Assembly (NCBI RefSeq): GCF_002017865.1
Contig: NZ_MTJN01000002.1
Span: forward strand, 3,038,001 to 3,102,000
DNA length: 64,000 nucleotides
Direction: 5' to 3'
Origin: Rhodoferax fermentans
GTDB taxonomy: Bacteria; Pseudomonadota; Gammaproteobacteria; Burkholderiales; Burkholderiaceae_C
Shown here: positions 26,641 to 35,264 of the stretch, one piece after another
Numbering within the stretch: position 1 is the stretch's first letter
Layout of the letters: each line of letters starts with the position of its first letter
Position numbers and translations under genes: made by a program
The notes under the pieces: generated by a model
Database searches by the model: none
What the model saw: only the letters and a program-made list of their open reading frames with translations
What the model was told of the DNA's origin: nothing

Positions 26641-28092
26641 ATGAATTCAAACAATTTTGCAGACAGAGTCGCCCGCTCTGGCGTAGCTTTTGGCACCAGT
26701 GGTGCCCGTGGCCTGGTGGCCGACATGACCGACGAGCTGTGTTATGCCTATGCCAGCGCTTTTCTGCAAACGGTGGCGCGTGGTGCCAGCACGCTGGTGC
26801 TGGGCCACGATTTGCGGCCAAGCAGCCCGCGCATGGCGGCGGCGTGTGCGGCGGCTGCGGCGGCACATGGCGCCCGGGTGATCTACGCCGGGGCTTTGCC
26901 CACACCGGCGCTGGCGTATTACGCGGCGCAGTTGCGGGTGCCTGCGCTGGTCATCACCGGCAGCCATATTCCGTTTGACCGCAACGGCATCAAGTTTTAC
27001 CGGGCTGACGGCGAGATCAGCAAGGCCGACGAACAAGCCATGCTGGCGGCCACGGTCGAGCTGCCAACCAGCTTGGGCCTGGCTGCGTTGCCCGAGCCGG
27101 ATGCGCAGGTGGCCCAGGCCTATGTGCAGCGTTACACCCAGTTTTTTGGCAGTCAGGCGCTGGCCGGGATGCGGGTGGCGGTGTATGAACACTCCAGCGT
27201 GGGGCGAGACATCATTGGCCAGATCTTGCAGGCACTGGGCGCGCAGGTGCTGCCGCTGGGCCGCACCGATGTGTTTGTGCCGATTGACACCGAGGCGGTG
27301 CGCCCCGAGGACATTGCCCAGGCAAGGGCGTGGGCGGCCGAGCATCGCTTTGACGCGATTTTGTCGACCGACGGTGACGCCGACCGCCCGCTGCTGGGCG
27401 ATGAGCGTGGCCAGTGGCTGCGTGGTGATGTGGTGGGTATCTTGTGTGCGCAGTTTTTGCGGGCGCAGGTGGTGGTGACGCCGGTGAGCAGCAATACCGC
27501 GCTGGAGAAGAGTGGTGCTTTTGCCCAGGTGCTGCGCACACGTATTGGTTCGCCCTATGTGATTGCGGGCATGGACACGGCGCTGGCCGCGCAGGCGCAA
27601 AACGCTGCATTACAAGCGGGGCCGGTGGTGGGGTTTGAGGCCAATGGCGGCTTTTTGCTGGCCAGCGATGTGATGCAACACGGGCGCCAGCTGGCCGCCT
27701 TGCCTACGCGTGACGCGGTGCTGCCGATGTTGGCTTTGCTGAGCCTGGCGCGCCAACGCGGCTGCCAGTTGTCTGATTTGTCCGTCGATTTGCCCAAGCG
27801 TTTTACCGCCAGCGACCGCCTGCAGGCTTTTGCCACCGACAAGAGCCGCACGCTGATTCAGAACCTGCTGGCTGATGTGGTGCAGATGGCCGCCACGCTG
27901 GCCCCCGGCGCTGGTGCGGTGGCTGAGGTGGACCAGACCGATGGCTTGCGTGTGACTTTTGCCAACCAGGACATCGTGCACCTGCGCCCCAGCGGCAACG
28001 CCCCCGAGCTGCGCTGTTATGCTGAGTCCGCCACCGAAGCTGCCGCCAAGGCGCTGTGTGATGACTGCCTGGCGCGCATCGGGCAACTGTAG
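26641..28092 (+). CDS. Phosphomannomutase / phosphohexomutase
   Basis: A 483-residue alpha-D-phosphohexomutase. The phosphoserine loop is TGSHIPFDRNGIK with Ser108. The metal loop is DGDADR at about 244-249. The sugar-binding loop is FEANGGFLL, and the phosphate-binding loop is RPSGNAPELR near the C-terminus. With gmd and fcl in the same locus, its likely role is mannose-6-phosphate to mannose-1-phosphate on the way to GDP-mannose. Specificity for glucose-phosphate cannot be excluded. It begins three bases after the T tract of the preceding terminator, so its promoter must overlap that terminator or lie upstream with read-through. Confidence 0.88.
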   Translation: MNSNNFADRVARSGVAFGTSGARGLVADMTDELCYAYASAFLQTVARGASTLVLGHDLRPSSPRMAAACAAAAAAHGARVIYAGALPTPALAYYAAQLRVPALVITGSHIPFDRNGIKFYRADGEISKADEQAMLAATVELPTSLGLAALPEPDAQVAQAYVQRYTQFFGSQALAGMRVAVYEHSSVGRDIIGQILQALGAQVLPLGRTDVFVPIDTEAVRPEDIAQARAWAAEHRFDAILSTDGDADRPLLGDERGQWLRGDVVGILCAQFLRAQVVVTPVSSNTALEKSGAFAQVLRTRIGSPYVIAGMDTALAAQAQNAALQAGPVVGFEANGGFLLASDVMQHGRQLAALPTRDAVLPMLALLSLARQRGCQLSDLSVDLPKRFTASDRLQAFATDKSRTLIQNLLADVVQMAATLAPGAGAVAEVDQTDGLRVTFANQDIVHLRPSGNAPELRCYAESATEAAAKALCDDCLARIGQL

Positions 28093-28107
28093 GAGAACTG
28101 GCCAGCC

Positions 28108-28125
28108 ATAGTCCGAACGGACTAA
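28108..28125 (+). promoter_or_regulatory. PEP-CTERM dyad copy 4
   Basis: A perfect inverted repeat, TAGTCC-GAAC-GGACTA. Unlike the other three copies, no good -10 lies 22 bp downstream (only a CATACC-like sequence). A TATACC appears 38 bp downstream. It stands 68 bp before the start of the SdiA-regulated-type PEP-CTERM gene. Confidence 0.6.
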
Positions 28126-28193
28126 TCCGGCGTCACGGTTTCGTCATACCCGCTGTTGAGACTTATACCTGTGTTTTTAACTAGGTACAAGCC

Positions 28194-29222
28194 ATGAAAT
28201 TTGTCAGGAAATCTGTTGTGGTTGCCGCGGCTGTTGTGCTGTCGGCAGGGGTCAGTTTGGCGCAGGCGGCCAGTTCGCTCAACTTGGGCAGTTACAAGGT
28301 GACGGGCACCTATGCGCTGGACATCGAGCCCAGCGGCAGCGTTTCTGGCCTGGAGGCCTCGGCGGTGACGTATGCGCGTGACCGTGGCACGCTGTTTTAT
28401 GTGGGTGACGAGGGCACGGGGGTGGTCGAGGTCTCGCTCACCGGCCAGACGCTGGGCAGCATGGCCTTTAACTGGACCGGCACCGACAGCAAAAATCACG
28501 ACACCGAGGGTTTGACGTATCTGGGCAACGGCCAGTTGGTGGTGACCGAAGAGCGTTTGTTTGACGCCTACAGCTTTGCATACTCGGCGGGTGGCACGGC
28601 CAACCTGGCGGCCAACTCGGTGTCGATCAGCAATGCCAAGGTGGGCAACAGCGGCTTGGAGGGCATCAGCTACGACGCGCGTAATGGCGGCTTTGTGGCC
28701 GTTCAAGAGGGTAACAGTGACGTGACCAAACCCCAACCGCAGGACGTTCTGGCTGGCAAGCTGACTTTTTCAGCGGGCACAGTGGGTACAACGGGCACAT
28801 CGACGATGGCCAATCTGTTCAACCCGGCGTCTCTGGGTGTGAGCAGTTTGTCAGACGTGCAGACGTTGTCGTCGGTGGACTCGTTTGCTGGCACTGCGGC
28901 GGCAGACCATCTGCTGGTGCTGAGCCTGGGCTCGCGCACCTTGCTGGAGGTGAACCGTGCAGGCCAGGTCATCAGCAGCCTGGACCTGAGCGGTGTGCTG
29001 GCCAACAACGGCATTGAAGGTGTGACGGTGGACGAGAAGGGCACGATTTACCTGGTGGCCGAGCAGTGGCAAAAAAATGTTCCCGCTGGCATGACCAATC
29101 CCCAGTCACAACTGATTGTGTTGACCGCCCCGGTACCCGAGCCCGAAACCTTTGCCATGCTGCTGGCTGGCCTGGGTGTGCTGGGCGCTGTGGCACGACG
29201 CCGCAAGCAGAAACGGGGCTGA
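28194..29222 (+). CDS. PEP-CTERM protein with SdiA-regulated-type beta-propeller domain
   Basis: A 342-residue exported protein. A signal peptide ending in AQA-A (about residue 24) is followed by a domain with SdiA-regulated/phytase-like propeller features: SGLEASAVTYARDRGTLFYVGDEG, HDTEGLTYLGNGQLVVTEER, LEGISYDARNGGFVAVQEG, GIEGVTVDEKGTIYLVAEQ. Repeated E-G-(I/L)-(S/T)-Y/V units are the hallmark. The tail VPEPETFAMLLAGLGVLG with RRRKQKR is an exosortase signal. The propeller may bind or cut a ligand at the surface; its role is unknown. The dyad motif stands upstream and a strong terminator follows. Confidence 0.85.
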   Translation: MKFVRKSVVVAAAVVLSAGVSLAQAASSLNLGSYKVTGTYALDIEPSGSVSGLEASAVTYARDRGTLFYVGDEGTGVVEVSLTGQTLGSMAFNWTGTDSKNHDTEGLTYLGNGQLVVTEERLFDAYSFAYSAGGTANLAANSVSISNAKVGNSGLEGISYDARNGGFVAVQEGNSDVTKPQPQDVLAGKLTFSAGTVGTTGTSTMANLFNPASLGVSSLSDVQTLSSVDSFAGTAAADHLLVLSLGSRTLLEVNRAGQVISSLDLSGVLANNGIEGVTVDEKGTIYLVAEQWQKNVPAGMTNPQSQLIVLTAPVPEPETFAMLLAGLGVLGAVARRRKQKRG

Positions 29223-29249
29223 TCCAGTCGCGCTTTGACAAGCCTGCAC

Positions 29250-29273
29250 AAGGGAGCCTCGGCTCCCTTTTTG
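29250..29273 (+). terminator. Rho-independent terminator
   Basis: The stem AAGGGAGCC/GGCTCCCTT with loop TC is followed by T residues, 28 bases after the PEP-CTERM stop. Confidence 0.85.
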
Positions 29274-29413
29274 TTATGAACAGGTGACTGTTTGAGTCTG
29301 GCTGCTGGTGGCACCGAATTTGCTGATGAATAAGTAGCGATTGATGTAGGCAGTAAGCGGGCCAGAGGCATCCTTGGCTTATATTGGACAGCACGTTTCA
29401 AAGGGAGTTGAGC

Positions 29414-30517
29414 ATGGCAAAAGGCATGATTTTGGCGGCGGGGCAGGGCACACGGGTGCGGCCTTTGACCACGGATTTACCCAAACCCATGGTGCCGATT
29501 CTGGGCAAGCCGCTGATGGAGTACCAGATTGAGCATCTGGCGCGCCACGGCATCAAACAGATCATGGTGAATGTGGCCTACAACCACCAGAAGATTGAGC
29601 GCTATTTTGGCGACGGCCACCGCTGGGGGGTGGAGCTGGGCTACTCCTACGAAGGGGTGCTGGAGCATGGTGAGGTGGTGCCGCGCCCGCTGGGTTCGGC
29701 CGGGGGCATGCGGCGCATTCAGGACTTCAGCGGCTTTTTCGACGAGACCACGCTGGTGCTGTGTGGTGATGCGCTGATTGACCTGGACATTGGCTCGGCC
29801 CTGCATGAGCACAAAACCAAGGGGGCGATGGCCAGCCTGGTGGCGCTGGAGGTGCCCTTGGCCGAGGTCGAGTCTTACGGCATTGTGGTGGCAGAGCCGG
29901 GCGGCAAGATTGTGTCGTTTCAGGAAAAGCCCAAGCCCGCTGAGGCCAAGTCCAAGCTGGCCAGCACCGGGATTTACATCTTTGAGCCGTCGGTGCTGGA
30001 GCTGGTGCCGCCAGACCAGGCCTATGACATTGGCTCGCAGCTGTTTCCCCAGCTGGTGGCCGACAAGCTGCCGTTTTTTGCGCAGAAGCGCTTTTTTAAC
30101 TGGATCGACATTGGCCGGGTAAGTGACTACTGGCTGGTGCTGCAGCGGGTGCTGCGCGGCGCCATTGCCGGGGTGGAGATGCCGGGGGTCGAGGTGAGGC
30201 CAGGTGTGTGGGTGGGGCTGAACACATCCATCCCGTGGGACCAGGTGACGATCCAGGGGCCGGTGTACATTGGCTCGGGGGTGCGTATTGAGCCGGGTGC
30301 CAGCATTGTGGGCCCGGCCTGGATTGGCCACGGCAGCCACCTGCGCACCGGTGCCAAGGTGGTGCGCAGTGTCTTGTTTGGCTACACACGTATTGCCGCC
30401 GACATGCGCTTTTACGAAATGATTGTGTCACCCGACTACTGCGTAGACCGCCATGGCGACACCCTGTACCGCGGCGACGAAACCGCCCAACTGCGCTGGG
30501 GCGACGCCCGGGCCTGA
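29414..30517 (+). CDS. Sugar-1-phosphate nucleotidyltransferase (possibly mannose-1-phosphate guanylyltransferase)
   Basis: A 367-residue enzyme. The N-terminal NTP-transferase domain has ILAAGQGTRVRPLTTDLPKPMVPILGKP (activation loop and Lys), LVLCGDALIDLD (metal Asp) and EKPKP. The C-terminal part (about residues 255-345) is a left-handed beta-helix (VYIGSGVRIEPGASIVGPAWIG). This two-domain type covers GDP-mannose, UDP-sugar and dTDP-glucose pyrophosphorylases. The nearby phosphomannomutase, gmd and fcl make GDP-mannose synthesis the most economical guess, since no ManC-type gene is in the window. AAGGGAG precedes the ATG at 29414. Confidence 0.82.
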   Translation: MAKGMILAAGQGTRVRPLTTDLPKPMVPILGKPLMEYQIEHLARHGIKQIMVNVAYNHQKIERYFGDGHRWGVELGYSYEGVLEHGEVVPRPLGSAGGMRRIQDFSGFFDETTLVLCGDALIDLDIGSALHEHKTKGAMASLVALEVPLAEVESYGIVVAEPGGKIVSFQEKPKPAEAKSKLASTGIYIFEPSVLELVPPDQAYDIGSQLFPQLVADKLPFFAQKRFFNWIDIGRVSDYWLVLQRVLRGAIAGVEMPGVEVRPGVWVGLNTSIPWDQVTIQGPVYIGSGVRIEPGASIVGPAWIGHGSHLRTGAKVVRSVLFGYTRIAADMRFYEMIVSPDYCVDRHGDTLYRGDETAQLRWGDARA

Positions 30518-30542
30518 GGGGCCGGGCGGCCTTGGCGTTGAA

Positions 30543-31451
30543 TTATTTGTTGGTCTGGATCATCTTCATGGCCGAGGCCACCAGCGCAGACACTTCGCTC
30601 ATGTTGCTGGGGATGATCAGGGTGGTGGTGGCGTCGGTGGCGACTTTGCCGTAGGCGTCGACCGCTTTTTCGGCCACTTTGAGCTGCACCGCCTGTTCAC
30701 CACCGGGCAGGCGGATGGCCGCGGCCACGCGTTCAATGGCCTGGGCATTGGCTTCTGCCACGGCCAGAATGGCGGCGGCCTCACCTTGAGCGTTGTTGAT
30801 GGCGGCCTGTTTTTCACCTTCGGAGCGCGCAATGAAGGCCTCACGCTCACCGGTGGCGATGTTGATCTGCTCTTGGCGGCGGCCTTCTGAGGCGGCGATC
30901 AGTGCGCGTTTTTCGCGCTCGGCGGTGATTTGTTGCTGCATGGCATGCAGGATTTCCTTGGGCGGGGTCAGGTCCTTGATCTCGTAACGCAGCACTTTCA
31001 CGCCCCAATTGAGGGCGGCTTCGTCAATGGCCTGCACCACCTGGGCGTTGATGATGTCGCGCTCCTCAAAGGTTTTGTCGAGTTCGAGCTTGCCAATCAC
31101 CGAGCGCAGGGTGGTTTGGGCCAGTTGCGATATGGCGGTGATGTAGTTGCTGGAGCCATAACTGGCGCGCATCGCGTCGGTCACCTGAAAGTACAGGATG
31201 CCATCGACCTGCAGCTGGGTGTTGTCGCGGGTGATACAGACCTGGCTGGGGATATCGAGCGGGATTTCTTTGAGCACGTGTTTGTAGGCCACCTTGTCGA
31301 TGAAGGGCATCAGAAAGTTGAGCCCCGGTGTCAGTGTGCCGTTGTATTTGCCCAGGCGTTCCACCACCCAGGCATGCTGCTGCGGCACTACTTTGATGGA
31401 TTGCCAGACAAAGATGGCGGCGATGACAAACAAGATAACAGCGATTTCCAT
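30543..31451 (-). CDS. qmcA: SPFH/Band 7 (stomatin-like) membrane protein
   Basis: A 302-residue protein with an N-terminal membrane anchor (AVILFVIAAIFVWQSI), a Band 7/SPFH domain (VVPQQHAWVVERLGKYNGTLTPGLNFLMPF to about residue 185) and an Ala/Glu-rich coiled coil with AEREKRALIAASEGRRQEQIN. Family members form large oligomers in membrane microdomains and affect membrane protease activity. The gene is immediately downstream of an NfeD gene (1 bp between them), the standard partner. The name qmcA is used for E. coli orthologs; the exact role here is unknown. Confidence 0.88.
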   Translation of the reverse strand: MEIAVILFVIAAIFVWQSIKVVPQQHAWVVERLGKYNGTLTPGLNFLMPFIDKVAYKHVLKEIPLDIPSQVCITRDNTQLQVDGILYFQVTDAMRASYGSSNYITAISQLAQTTLRSVIGKLELDKTFEERDIINAQVVQAIDEAALNWGVKVLRYEIKDLTPPKEILHAMQQQITAEREKRALIAASEGRRQEQINIATGEREAFIARSEGEKQAAINNAQGEAAAILAVAEANAQAIERVAAAIRLPGGEQAVQLKVAEKAVDAYGKVATDATTTLIIPSNMSEVSALVASAMKMIQTNK

Positions 31452-31452
31452 A

Positions 31453-31899
31453 TCAGGCTCCAGAGGTAGATGTTCGGGTTGTTTTGAGGATCAGTCGGCT
31501 GCCCACCACCTCAACAATGGTGTAGCGGCCTGGGGTGGTGGCCTCACCCGGCGCAAGGGTGGCGTCCCAGCGGGCGCCACGGTAGATCACGCTGCAGCTG
31601 CCGTCGGCGTGGAAGCTGTCCACCTGCACCGTTTCGCCGATGTCGAGGTTGACATCGTGGTTGGCGTTGGCTGGGGCAGCGGCGGGTTGTGACTTCTTGA
31701 GCAGCCGCCAGATCAGCACCGAGCCACCACCGGCCAGCGCGGCGGTCACCCATTGCCCGGTGAGGGCCAGGCCCAGGTGGGCAGACACAGCCGCAGCCGC
31801 CAGACCCAGCGCCATCATCAGTAAATAAAACGTGCCCGTGACCAGCTCCAAGGCGACAAGTGCGCCTGCAGCCAGCCACCAAAGCGTCGAATCAGCCAT
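31453..31899 (-). CDS. NfeD-family protein, short form
   Basis: A 148-residue NfeD protein without the N-terminal ClpP-like protease domain. Three membrane helices (about residues 5-75: WLAAGALVALELVTGTFYLLMMALGLAAAAVSAH and following) are followed by a C-terminal OB-fold (GETVQVDSFHADGSCSVIYRGARWDATL). It is paired with the stomatin-like gene and probably works with it in membrane organisation or stress. The start at 31899 (MADSTLWW) follows AGGAAACC; an earlier in-frame ATG would add nine residues. Confidence 0.85.
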   Translation of the reverse strand: MADSTLWWLAAGALVALELVTGTFYLLMMALGLAAAAVSAHLGLALTGQWVTAALAGGGSVLIWRLLKKSQPAAAPANANHDVNLDIGETVQVDSFHADGSCSVIYRGARWDATLAPGEATTPGRYTIVEVVGSRLILKTTRTSTSGA

Positions 31900-32027
31900 C
31901 TGGGTTTCCTGTAGTGTTGTGACCACGCCATTTTCAGTTGAAAGCGTGGGTGGGTCATCAAATCCTGGGTTTTAGTCCTTACACTTCGCGCCAATTTGTT
32001 CAATTACGCCAGTCGCTGGAGCCCGCT

Positions 32028-34316
32028 ATGAAGTTTCGCTTTCCCATCGTCATCATCGACGAAGACTACCGCTCAGAAAACACCTCCGGACTGGGTATCC
32101 GCGCCTTGGCCCAGGCCATCGAGTCCGAAGGGTTTGAGGTGCTGGGTGTCACCAGTTATGGTGACCTGAGCCAGTTTGCCCAGCAACAAAGCCGCGCCAG
32201 CACTTTCATCCTGTCGATCGATGACGAAGAGTTCACTCCCGGCCCGGATCTGGACCCGGCGGTGCTCAACCTGCGCCACTTCATCGAGGAAGTGCGCCGC
32301 AAGAACCTGGATGTGCCGATCTACATCTATGGCGAAACCAAGACCAGCCGCCACCTGCCCAACGACATCCTGCGTGAGCTGCATGGTTTCATCCACATGT
32401 TTGAGGACACGCCCGAGTTTGTCGCGCGCCACATCATCCGTGAGGCCAAGAGTTATCTTGAAGGGGTGCAGCCGCCGTTTTTCAAGGCCCTGCTCGATTA
32501 CGCTGAAGATGGTTCCTACTCCTGGCACTGCCCGGGGCATTCGGGTGGCGTGGCCTTCCTGAAAAGCCCGGTGGGCCAGATGTACCACCAGTTTTATGGT
32601 GAAAACATGTTGCGCGCCGACGTTTGCAACGCGGTGGAAGAGCTGGGTCAGCTGCTGGATCACGATGGCGCCATTGGCAAGAGTGAACGTAATGCCGCGC
32701 GCATCTTCAACGCCGACCACTGCTTTTTTGTCACCAATGGCACCAGCACCAGCAACAAGATGGTCTGGCACCACACGGTGGCGCCCAATGATGTGGTGGT
32801 GGTGGACCGCAACTGCCACAAGTCGATCCTGCACGCGATCATCATGACCGGTGCCATTCCGGTGTTTTTGAAGCCCACGCGCAACCACTTTGGCATCATC
32901 GGCCCGATCCCCAAGAGTGAGTTTGAGCCGGCCACCATCAAGGCCAAGATCAAGGCCAACCCGCTGGTCAAGGAGCACCTGCCCGAGGTGGATGTGGACC
33001 AGATCAAGCCGCGTGTGCTGACGCTGACCCAGTCCACCTACGACGGTGTGCTCTACAACACCCAGACCGTCAAGGGCATGCTCGATGGTTATGTGGAAAA
33101 CATCCACTTTGATGAGGCCTGGTTACCCCACGCGGCGTTCCACCCGTTTTATGGCTCTTACCACGCCATGGGCAAACACCGGCCCCGGCCCAAACACGCC
33201 ATGGTGTACGCCACGCAGTCGATCCACAAGCTGCTGGCAGGTATCAGCCAGGCCAGCCATGTGCTGGTGCAGGATTCGCAAACGGTCAAGCTGGACAAAC
33301 ACCTGTTCAACGAGGCCTACCTGATGCACACCAGTACCAGCCCGCAGTACAGCATCATCGCCAGCTGCGACGTGGCCGCCGCCATGATGGAACCACCCGG
33401 TGGCACTGCGCTGGTGGAGGAAAGCATTGCCGAGGCGCTGGACTTCCGCCGCGCCATGCGCAAGATCGATGAAGAGTACGGTGACGACTGGTGGTTCAAG
33501 GTCTGGGGTCCGGACAAGCTGACCGAAGAAGGCATTGGCCGCGCTGACGACTGGATCATCAAAGGCGAATCTCGCACCAACAAGAACGGTGTCCACTGGC
33601 ACGGCTTTGGCAAGATGGCGGCCGGTTTCAACATGCTCGACCCGATCAAGTCGACCATCGTCACCCCGGGCATGGACCTGAACGGCAAATTTGCCAAAAC
33701 CGGCATCCCGGCCAGCATCGTCACCAAATTCCTGGCTGAGCACGGTGTGGTGGTGGAAAAAACCGGGCTCTACAGCTTCTTCATCATGTTCACCATCGGC
33801 ATCACCAAGGGCCGCTGGAACAGCATGCTGACCGCGCTGCAGCAGTTCAAGGACGACTACGCCAAGAACCAGCCAATGTGGCGCATCCTGCCCGAGTTTT
33901 GCCAGAAACACCCCAAGTACGAAAACATGGGTCTGGCCGACCTGTGCCAGCACATCCACCAGCTGTATGCCAAGTACGACATCGCCCGCCTGACCACCGA
34001 CATGTATTTGAGCGACCTGACGCCAGCCATGAAACCGAGCGACGCCTACGCCCACATTGCGCTGCGCAAGACCGAGCGGGTTGAGATTGACCACTTGGAA
34101 GGCCGCATCACCGTGGGCCTGGTGACACCGTACCCACCGGGCATCCCGCTGCTGATCCCGGGCGAGGTGTTCAACAAGAAGATCGTGGACTACCTGAAGT
34201 TCTCACGTGAGTTCAACGCGCAGTGCCCAGGTTTTGAGACCGACATCCACGGCTTGGTGGAAGACGTTGGGGCGGATGGCCAAGTGCGCTATTTTGCGGA
34301 CTGTGTGAAGTCCTGA
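32028..34316 (+). CDS. Orn/Lys/Arg decarboxylase, PLP-dependent
   Basis: A 762-residue fold-type I decarboxylase of the large basic-amino-acid class (SpeC, SpeF, LdcI, AdiA). Domains: an N-terminal response-regulator-like wing domain (MKFRFPIVIIDEDYR, residues 1-130), the PLP core (WHCPGHSGGVAFLKSP; FVTNGTSTSNKMV; DEAW; and the Schiff-base Lys401 in ATQSIHKLLAG) and a C-terminal domain. It makes a diamine or agmatine from ornithine, lysine or arginine with CO2 release. Substrate cannot be fixed from sequence alone; arginine or lysine is likelier. It is divergent from the NfeD/stomatin pair. Confidence 0.88.
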   Translation: MKFRFPIVIIDEDYRSENTSGLGIRALAQAIESEGFEVLGVTSYGDLSQFAQQQSRASTFILSIDDEEFTPGPDLDPAVLNLRHFIEEVRRKNLDVPIYIYGETKTSRHLPNDILRELHGFIHMFEDTPEFVARHIIREAKSYLEGVQPPFFKALLDYAEDGSYSWHCPGHSGGVAFLKSPVGQMYHQFYGENMLRADVCNAVEELGQLLDHDGAIGKSERNAARIFNADHCFFVTNGTSTSNKMVWHHTVAPNDVVVVDRNCHKSILHAIIMTGAIPVFLKPTRNHFGIIGPIPKSEFEPATIKAKIKANPLVKEHLPEVDVDQIKPRVLTLTQSTYDGVLYNTQTVKGMLDGYVENIHFDEAWLPHAAFHPFYGSYHAMGKHRPRPKHAMVYATQSIHKLLAGISQASHVLVQDSQTVKLDKHLFNEAYLMHTSTSPQYSIIASCDVAAAMMEPPGGTALVEESIAEALDFRRAMRKIDEEYGDDWWFKVWGPDKLTEEGIGRADDWIIKGESRTNKNGVHWHGFGKMAAGFNMLDPIKSTIVTPGMDLNGKFAKTGIPASIVTKFLAEHGVVVEKTGLYSFFIMFTIGITKGRWNSMLTALQQFKDDYAKNQPMWRILPEFCQKHPKYENMGLADLCQHIHQLYAKYDIARLTTDMYLSDLTPAMKPSDAYAHIALRKTERVEIDHLEGRITVGLVTPYPPGIPLLIPGEVFNKKIVDYLKFSREFNAQCPGFETDIHGLVEDVGADGQVRYFADCVKS

Positions 34317-34336
34317 GCTGCGGCCGAGAGAATCTG

Positions 34337-34386
34337 AAATTGATAGCTGCTAGCCCTTATGACATAAGGGCTAGCGCCTGATTTGG
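34337..34386 (+). repeat. Palindromic repeat family A, copy between decarboxylase and fabI
   Basis: AAATTGATAGCTGC leads into the near-perfect palindrome TAGCCCTTATGACATAAGGG with CTA closing it, then CGCCTGATTTGG. It ends inside the last bases before the fabI stop codon and could act as a bidirectional stem-loop between the two convergent genes. Confidence 0.8.
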
Positions 34387-34388
34387 CT

Positions 34389-35183
34389 TTAAGCCCCGGG
34401 GGTCTCGACCACGGCCACGGCGGTCTGGCTGACGCCGCAGTCCACGTACGAGATCTGTCCGGTCATGCCTGAGGACAAGTCGCTGAGCAGGAAGGCGGCG
34501 ACGTTGCCAACTTCGTCAATCGTCACATTGCGCTTGAGTGGCGAGGCCGAGGCAGAAATACCCAGCAGCTTGCCAAAGTCCTTGATGCCGCTGGCGGCCA
34601 GCGTCTTGATGGCGCCTGCGCTCAAGCCGTTGACACGGATGCCTTTGGCACCCACCGCATCGGCCAGGTAACGCACCGAGGATTCGAGCGAGGCTTTGGC
34701 CAGACCCATGGTGTTGTAGCTGGGCACCACACGCACACCACCCAGGTAGGTCAGGGTCAGCAAAGACGAGGTGTCGTTCAGGTAGGGCAGGGCCGCCTTG
34801 GCCATGGCCGGGAAGCTGTAGGCGCTGATGTCGTGGGCGATGCGGAAATTCTCACGCGTCAGGCCATCGAGAAAGTTGCCTGCGATGGCTTCGCGCGGGG
34901 CGTAACCAATGCTGTGGACAAAACCGTCGAACTTGGGCCAGTGGACGGCCAGGTCGGTGAACAGCTTCTCGATTTGGGCATCGTCAGCCACATCGCAATC
35001 AAAAATCAGTTTGGAGTCAAAGTCTGCCGCAAACTCGGTGATGCGGTCTTTGAAACGTTCACCCACGTAGCTGAACGCCAGCTCGGCGCCTTGTGCGTGG
35101 CAGGCCTTGGCGATGCCATAGGCGATGGAGCGGTTGGACAACACACCGGTGATCAACAATTTTTTGCCTGTCAGGAATCCCAT
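34389..35183 (-). CDS. fabI: Enoyl-ACP reductase (NADH)
   Basis: A 264-residue enzyme of type II fatty-acid synthesis that reduces trans-2-enoyl-ACP. It shows the FabI nucleotide signature LLITGVLSNRSIAYGIAKACHAQGAELAFSY, DCDVADDAQI, HSIGYAPREAIAGNFLD and the catalytic Tyr-x6-Lys region SYNTMGLAKASLE. GAGGTCG precedes the ATG at 35183. The gene is single, with convergent decarboxylase and divergent yejA neighbours. The start was chosen by family length; the frame runs open much further upstream. Confidence 0.96.
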   Translation of the reverse strand: MGFLTGKKLLITGVLSNRSIAYGIAKACHAQGAELAFSYVGERFKDRITEFAADFDSKLIFDCDVADDAQIEKLFTDLAVHWPKFDGFVHSIGYAPREAIAGNFLDGLTRENFRIAHDISAYSFPAMAKAALPYLNDTSSLLTLTYLGGVRVVPSYNTMGLAKASLESSVRYLADAVGAKGIRVNGLSAGAIKTLAASGIKDFGKLLGISASASPLKRNVTIDEVGNVAAFLLSDLSSGMTGQISYVDCGVSQTAVAVVETPGA

Positions 35184-35264
35184 TTCGACCTCTTCAATTT
35201 TTCTTGCTGCTGGAAAACACTGCAAACCGCACCCTTGAATGGGCCGACGAAACTGCAGTGACAG

